A stretch of 64,000 bases of DNA, from positions 248,001 through 312,000 of the forward strand of contig VTFK01000056.1 in NCBI GenBank assembly GCA_009617715.1. Direction: 5' to 3'. The notes beneath the pieces were generated by a model. That model was not told where the DNA came from, searched no databases, and saw only the letters and a program-made list of their open reading frames with translations. Shown in pieces: positions 1 through 13,300 of the stretch. The first letter of the stretch is position 1. Each line of letters begins with the position of its first letter. Made by a program: the position numbers and the translations under genes. The stretch is from Plectrocnemia conspersa (Eukaryota > Arthropoda > Insecta > Trichoptera > Polycentropodidae).

Positions 1-3000
1 CGTTTTATATTTTATATAATTGACTATTTAATTTCTATCCCAATAACTTACAAATATACAATTTAGATACTTACATATCTTGCATAAAAAATTCTTGAAA
101 AGCAGTTTTAAATTAAAAAATCTAAAAAATAAAACATTAAAATGTCGACGTGTTACATTGTAAATAGATAACTACTTTATTTCTATTGCAAAAATACGCT
201 TCAGAATCAAATTTAGATGTTTACACATCTCGAGTACAATATATTGATAAATAAAAGTCTTGAGAAGCAATTTTTAACAATTTTATAAGCCAAAGATTCA
301 CGATATTTTTACAGATGATTTCCTATTGTTTCCAACTGAAATTCTAATATTTGAATTAAGTTGAAAGTGATATTGAAAAAATTGTAATTTAACTATATTT
401 TAAAAAAGATATAATTTTTATTTAACTAAGAACTTGTAATTTAACTTTATTTAAAAATAAATGCAATTTTTAATGGGGAAAAAATAAAAAAGCTCATTAG
501 ATTGCCAGTTGTATTTAATATCAAATATAGCTGATTGTTGTAAATTACTGCATTTACTATACCAATTATTTCAGATATTAAAAATTCTGATTTTTGAGAC
601 TTTCTGAAATTTTTCATAAATAAATTTCAAATTTATTGATATTTATGCGATTCAAGTACCTAAATAATGATTTTTTTTTATGTTATGTTTTATTAAGCAA
701 AAAATTAAATATTTTGCAAAAGTTACGTTATTTCGAATCAAATTAAAACAGTGGTTTTTAATTATCAAGTGTAATTATCGTTACACTACAATTACAATAC
801 TTTTTAGCATTTTTTATTAGTAATTAATTTATGAATAACTGTTGATGTAAAAACCCATAGATCTTAGTCATTAAAAATCTATTTTTTTTAGATGTATTAA
901 TTTTATTTCTGCGTTTTTCAATGTTTATATAGAGCTTTTTAAAACGACTTTAATGATAATTTTAAAACTTTTTCATTTAAAAACAAATACTTAAATTTTA
1001 ATATAATTTAAGTTAGTATTTCTATACTATTTTTCATAATATTTATATAAGCGTAATTTTATTCTTAATTTTTTTCTAAAGTCACTAAAATTTTGTTTAT
1101 AAAACAATAATCGTGATTATTTAAACATGAAAAAGCATATTCAATTAATTAACTTCATTCCTGCTGTATTTAGGATCAAGTTTACCTTATTATTGTACCC
1201 CTTTTAAGTTCTTCAATTACTTTTTAAATTAACGTCTTCGTCAATATCATCATTATCACTGTATTGGCAAATATATTAACATGGATTGTTTAAATTATGT
1301 ACATAATTACCATGCTAATTTTATCGTTCAAAGCGGTAGCAGTAATTGCAAAATTTTGTTTAAAATAATTAGATTCGATATAAATACACTAAAATAAAGA
1401 ATAAAATGTTGTGAAAATCATACTAAAATGAGTCTAAAAAAAATATAATTTTTAATAAATATAAAAACACTAAAAAATAGTAATGAAAATTTATTATGTA
1501 CTAGCTTAATGATTGTAATAAACATGCAACAATGTTTCAAAAAAGCTTTTAACTAAATTTATTTTTTGATAGCTCAGAAAAAATATCTTTATTAATTAAA
1601 AAATATTTAATTCAATTTAGTCTGGAAATTTTCGATAAATAGCTTGACAATGTCACCGTCGAGACGAAAAAGAATAACAATGCACTATCTCGCTAAACTA
1701 TTAGACAGCGTACAATTGAGCTTGCGCAAAATATATAAGCCCATATTTTGAAATGTTTTTTTTATTGTTAAAAAAATCCAGGGTCAGATTATATACATTA
1801 AGTTTTGCCTTTTTAATAAATTAAAATGATAGTTCTGATATTGTGTATTTTTTTATTATAAATTATACTGAAGAGTTTTTTTCTTGACAACTATAATATA
1901 ATGGAAACCATTCTATACATTTTTTATTATTCATAAATTATATTTAAAAAAGCCCAAAGTACACTATAATCTATTTTTGTGGCACAGTTGATATATTACA
2001 ATTTTTCCAAAGTTGTGCAGAAAATTTCCCACGACCGCACGCATACATCCATACGCTCGCATTTACTTAGGAAATCTCCGCATTATACATACTACATGTA
2101 TGTCTACAATTTGTACGATATTTTCCGCATAAAACAGCTTCGTTCAATATGAATATTCTTATCTACGCTATGGAAATCGTATCGTAAATTTGGTAAAGCG
2201 AGGCAATTTCACATAAATTGTTGGGTAGTAGCCGAGAGAATAGGCACACTTCGCCCGTTGTTCGCTTTGCTATTAAGTAATGTGTCAAAGAGTGAAAGAA
2301 AAAATATACATGTATGTATATTCTGGCTCAGTTTTGCGGTGTTAAAATAAGTCAATATTATTAAAATCTTAGATACGGTTATTTTGGACCATATTGTATT
2401 TACTTACAAAATAATACATATAGGCTTGTACTTGCGTTCGGTCAAGAAATCATATAAATCCTCATTGAACGGTGGACAATGTGAAAAGTAGAGTCGTTAA
2501 TCAATTAGTTGGTGAAAGGGAGACGTATCTGTTGAATCCAAAGAAAGAATTGGGTTAACATTGCAACGTTAATTTATAGTCCGCAATATAAAGCGTAGAT
2601 TTGCTGATATGGTTTTTGATACATTTTATTTATTAAATTCGCTCACCATTGCTTAAAAAAAAATTTAATAATAAAAAATATGTTTTACATTATATTATAA
2701 TAAACATATGTAAACAATAAATTTTAAGGTATAAATACTGTTTTTTTTTATTAAGACATCTATCGGAAAATTTTATCATTTTTTTAAAATATAAATATAT
2801 ATAGTATTTTCAAGAAAAACGGTTCAAAACTCAGCTAATTTATTATTATCAAAATAAAACTTCCGCATATTGATTTATTCAATATGAAGATCATTTGATT
2901 CAAACATCAAATAAACAGATTTTATATTTTTCTTGAGTTTCAGAAATATTAATTAGTTTTATTAATTATTATTATTAATATAATTCTGCTTGATTAAATA

Positions 3001-3770
3001 ATAATTGAAAATTACACTTGCTAGTTGACTAAATTATTGCAAAATTTTTTAAATAATTTTATGTAACGATTAGATATACTAATTATCCAAACACATTGCA
3101 TCAGAACCGACGCGTGTATCAATTTCTCAAACTGGGTTTACTATATATCTAGTAATAGTTTAGGTTTTACATTAGAAAACAACTTTTGTGTTTTTATTAA
3201 AATATTATGAGCAACGTAGTTTTTTTTTTAAAACTATATTTTTACGTTTAATATTTTTGTATTGTTAGCTTTGCTTCCTATGTATATTTTATAACTGTAA
3301 GGTTAAAAACTTTTAATAGATGTATAATAAACAATAAAAATAGCAATACATGCACAGCACTGATTTATTTTTGCTGACACAATGATGTTACTCTTAGCAT
3401 TAAGACAACTTTTCAGTTATATCTTAATTTGTTTCTTTATTATTTTTACAATAAAATAATTTAGCAGTATTTTTTTATAATTATTGTTTATATAAATTAT
3501 TTGCAATTTTCAAGATATAAAATAGCAAATAATTTTGTATGCTAAAATTTTCTTAGCACATAATAATCAATTCTACTCTCTAAAAAAATGAATTTTTATT
3601 ATTGTTAGGGTAGGTCAATAATATATGCTGGTCTTATACAATATTTTTAGACCTATGTGCCTAAATTTCATAGGCTTCATTGACCTAAGTGACTTAAAAA
3701 TCATTTATTTGTGAGTAAGTGAGGTTAAATATATGTATCTAGATATATAAATTGAATATTTACTAAACCA
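1..3770. other. AT-rich non-coding stretch
   Basis: No credible exon on either strand. The least AT-rich part is about 2020-2560, which looks like unique sequence and could hold regulatory DNA. The rest is simple A/T-rich sequence. Confidence 0.5.
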
Positions 3771-4053
3771 TAGTACCTAAAAAACGCAGGCTTTTTAGTG
3801 ACGCGAGTATGCGAGGCATAGGTTTAGTAATACAGGCTATTCGTCGCGGAATGCAGACTTTTGCAGTCAATGGGGCTTTTTGCATTGTGTGTTTTTTGTT
3901 ATGGTCCTAACCGGTCAAGGGCAAAGCCCCGGTGACAGGCCTTTTTAACAAATTTATGTTGATGTGTCATCCCTTATTTTACTGCAATGGTTTATCTGTG
4001 TGACTACGTTATAATTAATTAAACCACATTTATTTATATTTTTAATATTCAAT

Positions 4054-4059
4054 TTTATT
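4054..4059 (-). terminator. Polyadenylation signal AATAAA of the calaxin gene
   Basis: AATAAA on the minus strand about 52 bases after the stop codon at 4111. A second AATAAA lies at 4034-4029. Which one is used cannot be told from sequence. Confidence 0.6.
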
Positions 4060-4110
4060 TCTTCATAAACATAATCTAAATATATACATTTTGATTTATA
4101 TTCAACATAT

Positions 4111-4336
4111 TTACATGTGCAGTAGACTCTCAAGAAAAGCTGCGCATTCAGCGCTTCCAGGCAAGCATTGTCCAAATGCTTCCAATAGAAGCGGTTCTTT
4201 GATAAGAGTATTTCTATAATCTTCGAAAGACACTCTACCATCTTGATCAATGTCTATCTTCTTTAATGCCAACTCCACAAGTTCTCTAACTCCCTCATCT
4301 GGATCTTCATCGCCTGGTTGCTTCAACAAACTATTC
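4111..4336 (-). CDS. EFCAB1: Calaxin exon 4 (EF-hand 3 and C-terminus)
   Basis: Starts at TTCATAG|GAATAG, giving the family string R-NSLLKQPGDEDPDEG, EF loop DIDQDGRVSFED and the conserved LLLEAFGQCLP. The stop falls shortly after (LESLLHM). The tail is shorter than in vertebrate calaxin. Confidence 0.93.
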
Positions 4337-7300
4337 CTATGAACATAAATTATTATTTGTATATGATTAAAAAATTCAACTATAAAGACTTATATACCTC
4401 AATAGGGTAAACATTTCATCTTTGGTTATGTATCCGTCCGAGTTCAAGTCGTACACTTTGAAGCAAAACAGCATTTTTTCATTAAAAGTCCCTTTCAAGA
4501 ATACACTGAGACCCACCAGCCAAGGCTCTAAACGCAAAACCGTGTTGGTGCAACCCGACCCTTCCCAAACGGTCCAAACCCTTTCGGCTAATGTCTCCTC
4601 TACCACCAAATCGAAGGTTGTATGGAGAATCTCGCGAAACATAGTGCGATCAATGCCCTGAAAGCGTAAGAAAATATATTTTAGAAATGTACTATTTATT
4701 ATAATTTTATTAACATTTTCCATAAACACCACCTCCATGTTTGTATTAGCTTTTGATATTCCAGAGTTGCTCGCTTTTATAGCCATGGCAACTTTTCTCG
4801 CTGGAAGCGATGCGGCTATTAACTTTCTGTACATTTGGTATAGAGCTTCTAGTTCCACTCTGTAAATTGAAATTATATTCAGTAATAAATTTTTAAAATA
4901 TATTTTTTTAATGCTGTATTTCAAAATGTTCAAATTTAAAGTATATGATAAATATTTATAATACAATACACATAGTGCTGAAATGTGGAATATTATATGG
5001 CCGCAACATCACAGAATTCGTATCGCATGCACAATATTATATATAGTTATATCTTAGACCGGCTTTCTTTTAAAGCTCTCAATAAACTTGCAAATAAAAA
5101 TGTTAAAAGCACTATCTATATATTACATTCTTGAAAATTTAATATAGAAATTGCGCTCATAACATTATATAAAAAAACAATCAAATAAGTAAAATTATAT
5201 ATAAATATAAAAAATATGATTTATTTACAAAATAATTAATTAAATAGATCGACCCCAAAATGTATTAAGAAATTCGACTAAATTCCAGTAACTCATTAAA
5301 AATTTATTGTTTTTGTTAACAATAATATCTTTGAAGATTTACTTAGGACAATTATTTTTTAATTAATATCGTAAATTCATATTTTCTCCCAAGGTAACTA
5401 AATAAATTAATTTTTGCTCTTAAATTACCATATTCTAAGTAATTATATTAAAATATGATTTAAAACACATTTTTATCACATCCTGTTTTTTTTAGAAATA
5501 AAATACAATATAATGAGTTATTATGTCGCATTCAAAACTCATCCTGTATTTTTGTTTTATCATTAATTTTTATGCTACGTAAATATTTTTTTCATTAATC
5601 CCTATACTCATCTTGAATCCAAATTTGTGTAAAACGAATAAAAATGCTTTAAAGTTTAATTGAATTGTGTGCAAATGAAGTTTCCAGATCCTAATCTATA
5701 GTTTAAAGAAAGCATTTACTAATTCGCAATATATAACATTTTTTAAATACTGAAAATAATTTTATAGATTATAATTGATGAGTAATATATTTTACTGATA
5801 TCAAGTAGCTTTTAGTGATGCACTGTGTTGGTTTCAAACAAAGCTTTATAAATATGTATTTTGATATACCAAATTTTTATTTTACTTCTTTATTTCACAA
5901 TTTATTTATTGACAATAAGTGATTTTTATAGCTATTGTTTCCTTATTCCTTGTTTAATAAAAAGAAAGGGAAAAGAAAAATTAAATTTTTTAGTAGTGTA
6001 AGCTTACATATAGTATTTCCTCTTCAGAGATATTTCTTGAGAATTTCTCGAAAAAAATGTCAAATTTATACAAAACATTTTTTATTATACAAAATTAAAT
6101 TTATATTAGTATTTTTAAAGGTTTTCAATCACTGCTTTTTAATAACGCTGCATAAATAAAAGTGCGTTCTTGCCTATTATGTATATTTATTGCAAGGTTT
6201 TAATAGGGGTCTGGGAGTGAGAAAAAAATGTTTTTTAAAAATATTTTTTTTTACACTAGAACACGCCTTATTTTTGCTTAAGTAATAAGAGAAGATGTTT
6301 GAAAATATGCATGTTTTCTCGGAAGATTAAAAGTATTTGAATGATCAACAATTTTTTAGCGAATATTTATTACTCTAACCGGCCGGCGGTTTTATTTTTG
6401 CTTTGGTGATCTAAAAACCCGCTCCGATAAAAATAAATTACGCATGAGAATCGGCAGAATGCAAAACGATTTAGGTGAATTTTATAATGTTTTTGTAAAG
6501 TAACAAGTCTCACGTTTATTATTGATAGGCGAAGGAGCCTTAAAATGTTTATTAAAATATTAGAAAACATCAGTTTTAAGCAAAGCTCGAAATTTCAACA
6601 AGCAATTAAAGACAAATTATATAATCAAAGAAATCAGATATTGATGCTATTAATTAAATATTAACAAAAGCCTGAATCTTTCACCAGTCAATAAAATAAT
6701 GACTTATTTAGTTATTCTTCAAAATCAGAAATTATTCGCAGACTATTTAATGGTTCAATGAATTCTAAGGACCCTTGATTTGTCAAAGATAAATAAACTA
6801 GAGAGCAAATATTGAATATTCACCAAATTTGAAATTAACTAAGAACCCAGACTTGCACAATAGCCACAAAAACCAGCAATCATCACAAAAAATCTTATCA
6901 TAAGCTTTGAAACGCGTTTAAAAAAACACTAATGACATGGTTTCGAATGAGCGTTATTTAAATTATCCTTTGTAATTATTGTACGGCCACCGTAAAACAA
7001 GCTTTAGTAAAAGTAGACGTTATAAGATAAATAATATTAGTATCTGAATTATCTTACGAATGCAATTTACTTCTATTTATTTTAATACTCTTTTACTCCA
7101 GGTAATAAAAAAGTTCTTACTTGCTGAAGTGCGTCTTTCTTCTCAACATTTCAAGCATCTTCGGCGACAGCTTGTTGGCATTTCTAGCGCTGGGATCCAT
7201 GTCGGCAGGTGTGGAGCGGCGCTTCTTCTTTCCAGAGGATTTGCTGGGGGTCCCAGAGGCTGCTGAGGCCTCGCGGTCGGCCCTGCAGCGGGCGCTAGAC

Positions 7301-7383
7301 GCGCGCCTCCCGCTCGCCAGGAAAAGCGACACGCTCTTCATTATCATGGCGCCGCCACGCATCCTTGCCACGAAAGCGTCCAT
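4111..7383 (-). CDS. EFCAB1: Calaxin / EFCAB1-like EF-hand protein (four coding exons)
   Basis: Calaxin is a neuronal-calcium-sensor-type protein that binds calcium and tunes the outer dynein arm of motile cilia and sperm flagella. I read the CDS as complement of join(4111..4336, 4398..4657, 4733..4859, 7121..7383). It gives 291 residues from the first ATG, or about 230 from the Met at 7200; vertebrate calaxin is about 211, so the later start may be the real one. Every junction keeps frame: AGCAA|GTAAGA to CAG|A, GAG|GTGGTG to CAG|GGC, and TTGAG|GTATAT to TAG|G. Family matches include HFSKVEL, GIDRTMFREIL, SVFLKGTFNEKM, LKQPGDEDPDEG and LLLEAFGQCLP. The first EF loop (about residues 158-170) has lost its acidic ligands. 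Loop 2 (200-211, DLNSDGYITKDE) is intact, and loop 3 (245-256, DIDQDGRVSFED) is good with Asp in the last position. Exon 2 could instead end 3 bp later (4730). The AATAAA at 4059-4054 is a likely polyadenylation signal. Assignment is firm; the exact start is not. Confidence 0.93.
4398..4657 (-). CDS. EFCAB1: Calaxin exon 3 (degenerate EF-hand 1 and intact EF-hand 2)
   Basis: Starts GGC after TTACGCTTTCAG and ends TTGAG before GTATAT. It encodes GIDRTMFREIL, then a degenerate loop in which WEGSGCTNTVL replaces the usual DxDxDG series, then the intact loop DLNSDGYITKDE. The next intron is about 61 bp. Confidence 0.93.
4733..4859 (-). CDS. EFCAB1: Calaxin exon 2
   Basis: Begins after TTTACAG with one base completing a split Lys codon, then VELEALYQMYRKL, which aligns with the helix after the HFNK segment in vertebrate calaxin. 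The end is ambiguous: GAG|GTGGTG (4733) and GTG|GTGTTT (4730) are both in frame and differ by one Val. The following intron is only about 75 bp. Confidence 0.88.
7121..7383 (-). CDS. EFCAB1: Calaxin exon 1 (N-terminal, GC-rich)
   Basis: First coding exon, phase 0 start, ending AGC AA at a strong GTAAGA donor. It is far more GC-rich and CpG-rich than its surroundings. The first 60 or so residues are basic and low in conservation (Ser/Arg/Lys-rich stretch SSGKKKRRS), and the family-like part begins near MDPSARNANKLSPKM (Met at 7198-7200). An in-frame TAA lies shortly upstream of the first ATG, after a possible CAG acceptor, so a 5' UTR exon may be spliced on just before it. Confidence 0.85.
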
Positions 7384-10030
7384 TGTCCTCCCTGGTACGC
7401 ATAATTATATTACAATACGTGTGGTTACTCTTAACTTCAATAAAACATTTAAAAGCAGTTAAAAAGAGACCCAACAAGATTTTTAAACGTAGTAGAACTG
7501 AGCTTCTACAGCACATGCATAAATTAATTACAAATATGTGAAAGGACAGAGTACAATAAGAGGACCAGGACAAGAGATTTATAAGCCTTTCATGTAAGAT
7601 TATAATTATCAGATGGTCATCCAAACAAAATACCATCTTTACCTTAATTTTACTAAATTAGTTCCTATTGCAATTGGGCTATTCATTCAAGCATTCTCGA
7701 ATGACCAGTATAAAAAATGTGACACTTCGCTACATCACTGATCGTCAAGCGCACATAGAAATAATAACAACCAACGATGACTACGGTACCTACTCTCAAA
7801 CACCAATTACGAGCAATTATCGACGAGCATAGCTATGACTCTCAATATCTACATATATTTGTAGATATTTGTAAATAATATATTTGCACAATTCCGACGG
7901 CTAACTAACTGCAAATTATTTTTCATCGATTCTTAAAATATCAAGCACCTAACATTGTCGAATATATTAAAATATGATACATCACTTAGTGTGAGCCAGA
8001 CATTTATTTTGTAAGAACTCCTGAATTTCTATAAAGCGGTTAACATTTAACAAGTCAAGGGGGTAAAATGAGCTCATGTAGAATGCAACTTATTTGAACG
8101 GAGAACAGAAATTTATCTACACTCTAAGCATTAACAACTGCTGCTGCGTAGCACATAAAATTGCAAAATGATTATGTAACAAATTAAATGTATATTTAAG
8201 AAAATATTAAATATGTCAAAAAAGAAGCAGTAATAAGTGTATATATTATTATTTTGTATTTGATAATATTTATATTAATTATCTGCGTTAAACTTGTCAA
8301 AAAAATACTTGATTTAATTTTATTTGACTAATAAACTAGTATTGTCGATTATTCTTATTTATAAAGCGAAAAAAATAGGATGTTGTACTTATTGACTGTT
8401 TTTATGGCTTGCCAAATTGTGCTTTAATCGCAAAATAGGATCCCTAGACCGCGATTTATACAACCTATGCTAAAATCGTAAAGCATCATAAAGTAACTGT
8501 TGCATATTTAGGCCAATTTTCCAACCTAGTTCTACGAAGTCATAAAACGTAGAAGGGATAAAACATCACAATTTAGATAGAGTTTGAAATAATATATTAT
8601 CCTTTGATCAATCTGTTTGTGCATAATGATCAAAGTTCGGAAAATCTGTACAAATTGAATAGCTGACTGTAACTTTTAAAATGTAAAATATATCAAATTT
8701 AGATTGGTTCAAAAAATATCCGAGTATCGTTTAAGTTGAACTATTTTAAACTGAAAAAATAGATTTAATAAAATTTATATAAGTTAAGCCATTAAAAATT
8801 TATAATATTAGTAAATTGACTAATACTAATTTTTCTGGCACTGTATGATTATAAAAAAAAATAGGATACAACAAAGTGTTTTTTTTTTAATTTTTAATTA
8901 CAAGACACGATTTTTTATGTTGACTTATTAACATACATATATATCCAATAATTAAACTAGCTTTTTAACTTATTACTTATTTAACCAAATCCAGTGGCGG
9001 CATAAATTTAATAATCAAACTTGATTTTTATTTTTTATTTATTTTTACACTTATAAATTTCTTATAAATAAATTAATTAGATCACTTCTTATATATAGGA
9101 CTTTATAGGACCACATCACTAAGTAGTAATTTTTAGACATTTTGCAGCTTCACTTTGAGCTACATTATTACTGTAATATATTTAATTTTTAATACCTTAT
9201 TTACAAATTGGAAATGTGAAATTTTTCATAACAAAGCCGGACATCTTTGAAAATTTTTCGCAAACCATCACTTGATCTTAAAAGTGATTCCGATATCTTT
9301 AATGAAAGTTTCTCTTGATAAAACGTTTCCACCCAAATGAAATCAGAAAAATTACATAATATGGCATTTTCAGACGACACACATAAAAAAACATAAAATA
9401 TTTCAAGACACATATATAACAGTGCCCATTTTTCTAAATATGTGTGAGTCATAATTCAACTTAAACTACTTAACTTGTTTCATTTCCTTGCATTGAATAT
9501 GTAAACATACCTTTTTATATAATGTTTTTAAAAACAACCACTTCATTTGTATAATCTAGAACATATAATAAACATAAATAAACTATCGACTATTATAATA
9601 TTGGTATCTAAATATATATGTATATGTTAAATTTGGAACTAAGTTTAAACACGAAATCAAATTTAATCAACACGTTTCTCTTCCGAAACGATCAACTTTT
9701 AAACGCTTTACTATACATAACCACACAGATTTAGCTCACTTATAACTAACTTTCGGAAATGAAATATTATTATAATGCTAGCACGCCAACACGCTGCCTT
9801 ATTAATACTTGACGTTTGTTATTAATAAGCTCATATTCACTATCACTTATTTTTGTATTGGAAAAAAAAAGATTGAACCCATTTTTTTTACACTTATTCA
9901 CTTTTTAAACAACACATTTTTGTGCGTCCGTTATTATACTATTGTATATCGCGAATTTTACATCTCCATCATAAAATACTACACGTGCACATCGATCGTT
10001 TAATTATTTGCATTCGGCGATTAATCTATT
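7384..10030. other. Sequence upstream of calaxin, no gene recognised
   Basis: AT-rich sequence on the 5' side of the minus-strand calaxin gene, where its promoter and any 5' UTR exon should lie. I could not pin either down. A perfect 9 bp inverted repeat (CTTTGATCA / TGATCAAAG) sits at 8602-8610 and 8627-8635. An open frame of 83 codons at 9201-9452 (minus) has no recognisable family. Confidence 0.4.
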
Positions 10031-10259
10031 TTATGAAAATTGAAATATTACATGGCGGAAGAGCACGCAACGCGGCAGACGTTCTCAGCGTACGACCGAC
10101 CTGCCCGAACAGAACGAATGGAACGGGCTCGTATACGCAATTTAGTTATAAATCTGAAAATCGTGGACCTTCATTTATATATGTAGGTATGTATATCCTC
10201 GTGTAGTACAGCCCCTAGCCATGCGGTAACCATTGCGCCTGAGCGGGGTTAAACAGAAA

Positions 10260-10360
10260 GTATGAAACAAGCGCGAATGTCAGTCATTGTGTTGATGGAA
10301 TTTGTGGTGGAACGAACCCTCTAAGTGCTATGGATGTACATAAATATTATACAGATAAGT
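10260..10360 (+). promoter_or_regulatory. Possible plus-strand transcription start and 5' UTR exon
   Basis: A GC-richer patch (10030-10340) in an AT desert contains the initiator-like TCAGTCATTGTG at about 10280, followed about 70 bp later by CAGATAA|GTAAGC, a good donor. Only a nine-codon frame follows the first ATG, so it would be non-coding. It could also be part of a bidirectional promoter with the minus-strand calaxin gene. Confidence 0.25.
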
Positions 10361-13300
10361 AAGCATATTTGTTTAAATTAAATTTTATTTAAATTTAGAG
10401 CTTAAAATGTTTAAGGACATATGTAAATATTTTATTACTGCTATTGTACTTTAAATTACTCGTAAGCTCAAAATAATTACTCTAACCTAATGTGTAATTA
10501 ACTGTAACGATCTAGACGTTAAGTAGCTTTCTACCAAATATATTTATTATTAATATATAATCAGTTACAAATCGCTTTACAGTTCTAACATCATTATTGT
10601 TGCTTAAAACGCTTCAAACAAAATGTAAAATAAAATATAAATAATTAATATATTTTTAATAAAATAAAAAATCATTTTTGAGAGAATCTTGTATGTAAAA
10701 TAAATCATACAGTAAAATATCTTATTTTATTACTTTAGAGAATTATAGCATATATACATATATGTTATTATTTATATCCTATTTATTTTGCGATTTTTCT
10801 CTTAAATTTTATCGACGTTTCTAATTAAGTGTAATACGAATAAAAATTTCAGAAAGCGTCTTTGCTGTAATTAAAAATATAAATATATATGTATATTAAA
10901 AATTAAGGATTATTTTTATATATTAAAAGCAACAATCGATTATATTTTATTGTCAAAATATTAAATTTCTAGTAAATTCTTTATAAAAATTATATTATTT
11001 AATAAAACCAACAGCAAATAACAAATTTTTCGTATTTTAAGCTCAACTATTTTACTGTCTATTTTTTTAGACGTGCTAAATTTTTTTTATTTCATTATAA
11101 ATATTTAACTAATTTTATTTTTTGTCAAGTATGTAATTCTAAAAATAATAAATTGAAATAAATTTAATTTTTTTTTAAATTAGATCGTTTTTGGAGCTAT
11201 TTTATTCTTAACTTATTCTAAACTAAGTTTTTCTTTTTACATACTGTACTTTTTACTGTAAGTAATATATTTTTTTTCTTCTTATTAATTTAGGTTGATT
11301 ACTTTTTTTTTAAATTTAGTTTAAATCTTTTGTGAAAATGCTTAAAGAAATTTATTTTAAACGTGTTTCAAAAAATAAAACCGTAGTATCGTTTATTAAA
11401 ACCCATATTAAAAAATATTCTTTTGTAACAAAAAAAAATATATCTATGGGTAAAAAAAATATGGTTTTTATCAGTATTATTTTTATAAAATTATATAATT
11501 GTTTGATTAAAATAGGCAAATATTTTATTTTATATTATAAAAAATTAAGTTATATCAAGATTTTGTTTTTTAAACTTTTTTTACTATATTTATAACTAGG
11601 TTATATACATATATATTTAAATCTATTTAATTCACTTAAAAAATAATAGATTTTTAACGCATTTATATTTTTCATATATTTTATTTATATCTATCTTCTT
11701 ATTTACGAAAGCAATTTTTATACTTCCCTTTTGGTTGTAGTACCTGTTTATGAAGTTTTTAAGTACTCGGCTCTTAAAAGGTTGATGTTATTTTAACAAT
11801 TTTTTAAAGCAATGCTTAGATTTTCTTGCATATATAACCTTTTTATATTTATAGTTATGTAAGACCTTTTTTTCAGATGAATGATTTTAACTTTATTGAT
11901 TTTCTTAAAAAATATTTTCAACATTTTTTATTTTTATTTATTTTAACATTAATTGCTTTGTATATATCTTAATATAAAATGAAAAAATATAATTTTAAAT
12001 TTTTTAATTTACCGTAGTCATTTTTAACTATTTTTCCTAAATAAATATCATTACAATATTTATAAAAAAATCCTACAAACTATTGTGTTTTTATATAAAT
12101 ATTTGGTATTTTTGTGTATTTTATTTCCTATGAGAATATAAGAACTGTAGTAATATTTATATTTTTTACCATATCCAACTTTTTTAATATATACATACAT
12201 AATATACTGATATTTTTTAAATATTCGATTTTAACGCCTTTTTATTTTACATTAATTTAAGCCCAATTTTTCTTATTAAATATATATTATGGGTAATTTT
12301 TATATTTACTTTCCTATTGCTATTAACAATTTTTTTAATTGCTCTTTTAGTTAATGCTATCTTTTTTTAATGTATGTCATTATAATGTTATTTAAGAAGC
12401 ATACAAATTTATGTTATGATTTTATCAAAATTTTATGTATTTGTGTGCTTTTTATTTTTTAAAAGCTGTAATATTTGCAATATTTTTCTTGCGAATAATT
12501 TTTTTTTACGTGTGTATAATTAGGTTAGGTTAATTAATGATTACCAATTAAAACCTCAAATTACAAAAACTATTTGTTTATTGATCTTGCTGTATTTTTG
12601 CAGTTTTTACTAATTTATTTCATATAAATAGTTCGTACTTTTATAGCAATATGCACTCTTTTCTATATCTATAATTAGTTTTATACGTAGCTAAATTTCA
12701 TTATTATTTGTGTAAAATATTTGTAAAATATTAAATTACCTAATATGATTTATAAATTAAAATTAGTTTTGAGACTATAGATAGTATTAACACTCTTAAC
12801 AGGTCAAGTTAGGTTTAGTTAATTAGTTTAGATTTGGTTTGGATTTAATATTAGTAATTTAAGTGTCGATGTTTCGCAACTGTCAAATTAAATTTCATTG
12901 ACATTTAGAGCAGCATGAATTATTAACGTTAAATTTATATCCGCTAGTAGAAAATGTATTTAAATTAAATTTTAATGAAATATACATAAATTAGTATGAT
13001 TATATTTGTACTAGTAAAAAAATCTCACATTTTCTGTAATATATGCATTAATATGAATTATAATAGTTTTGCGTTAAAAACATTTCTTTTAAACTTATTG
13101 CTATTTTAAAAATATATGCAAAGTTTATAAGTAAGCCTTTTATGTTAATTAATTTAAAATTACCAGTTATTAAAAAAATCCAGTAAAAGTAGATAGTGTA
13201 AAAATATATTATAACATAATTATAAAATTAAAAATAGTGTAATAATAAACCTTACAAACAGAAATCTAACTGATTCTCATAGCTAGCATAAGGAAAATTT

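Noticed and set aside
4422..4661. 79-codon open frame on the plus strand
   Set aside because: It is antisense to calaxin exon 3, whose coding assignment is firm; the frame is a shadow.
7121..7462. 113-codon plus-strand frame and a 113-codon minus-strand frame at 7295-7636
   Set aside because: Both overlap the GC-rich calaxin exon 1 in other frames and run into AT-rich sequence; neither has a motif.
9201..9452. 83-codon minus-strand open frame
   Set aside because: Reads like a possible transposase piece near its end but no recognisable motif and no clear acceptor; left unassigned.
11332..11595. 87-codon plus-strand frame
   Set aside because: Made almost only of AAA, ATA, TTT, TAT and similar codons in the most AT-rich part; expected by chance.
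12520..12532. TTAGGTTAGGTTA, the insect telomere word
   Set aside because: Only two units, inside AT-rich DNA; also common by chance as TAGGTTAGGTT in insect introns. Not a telomeric array.
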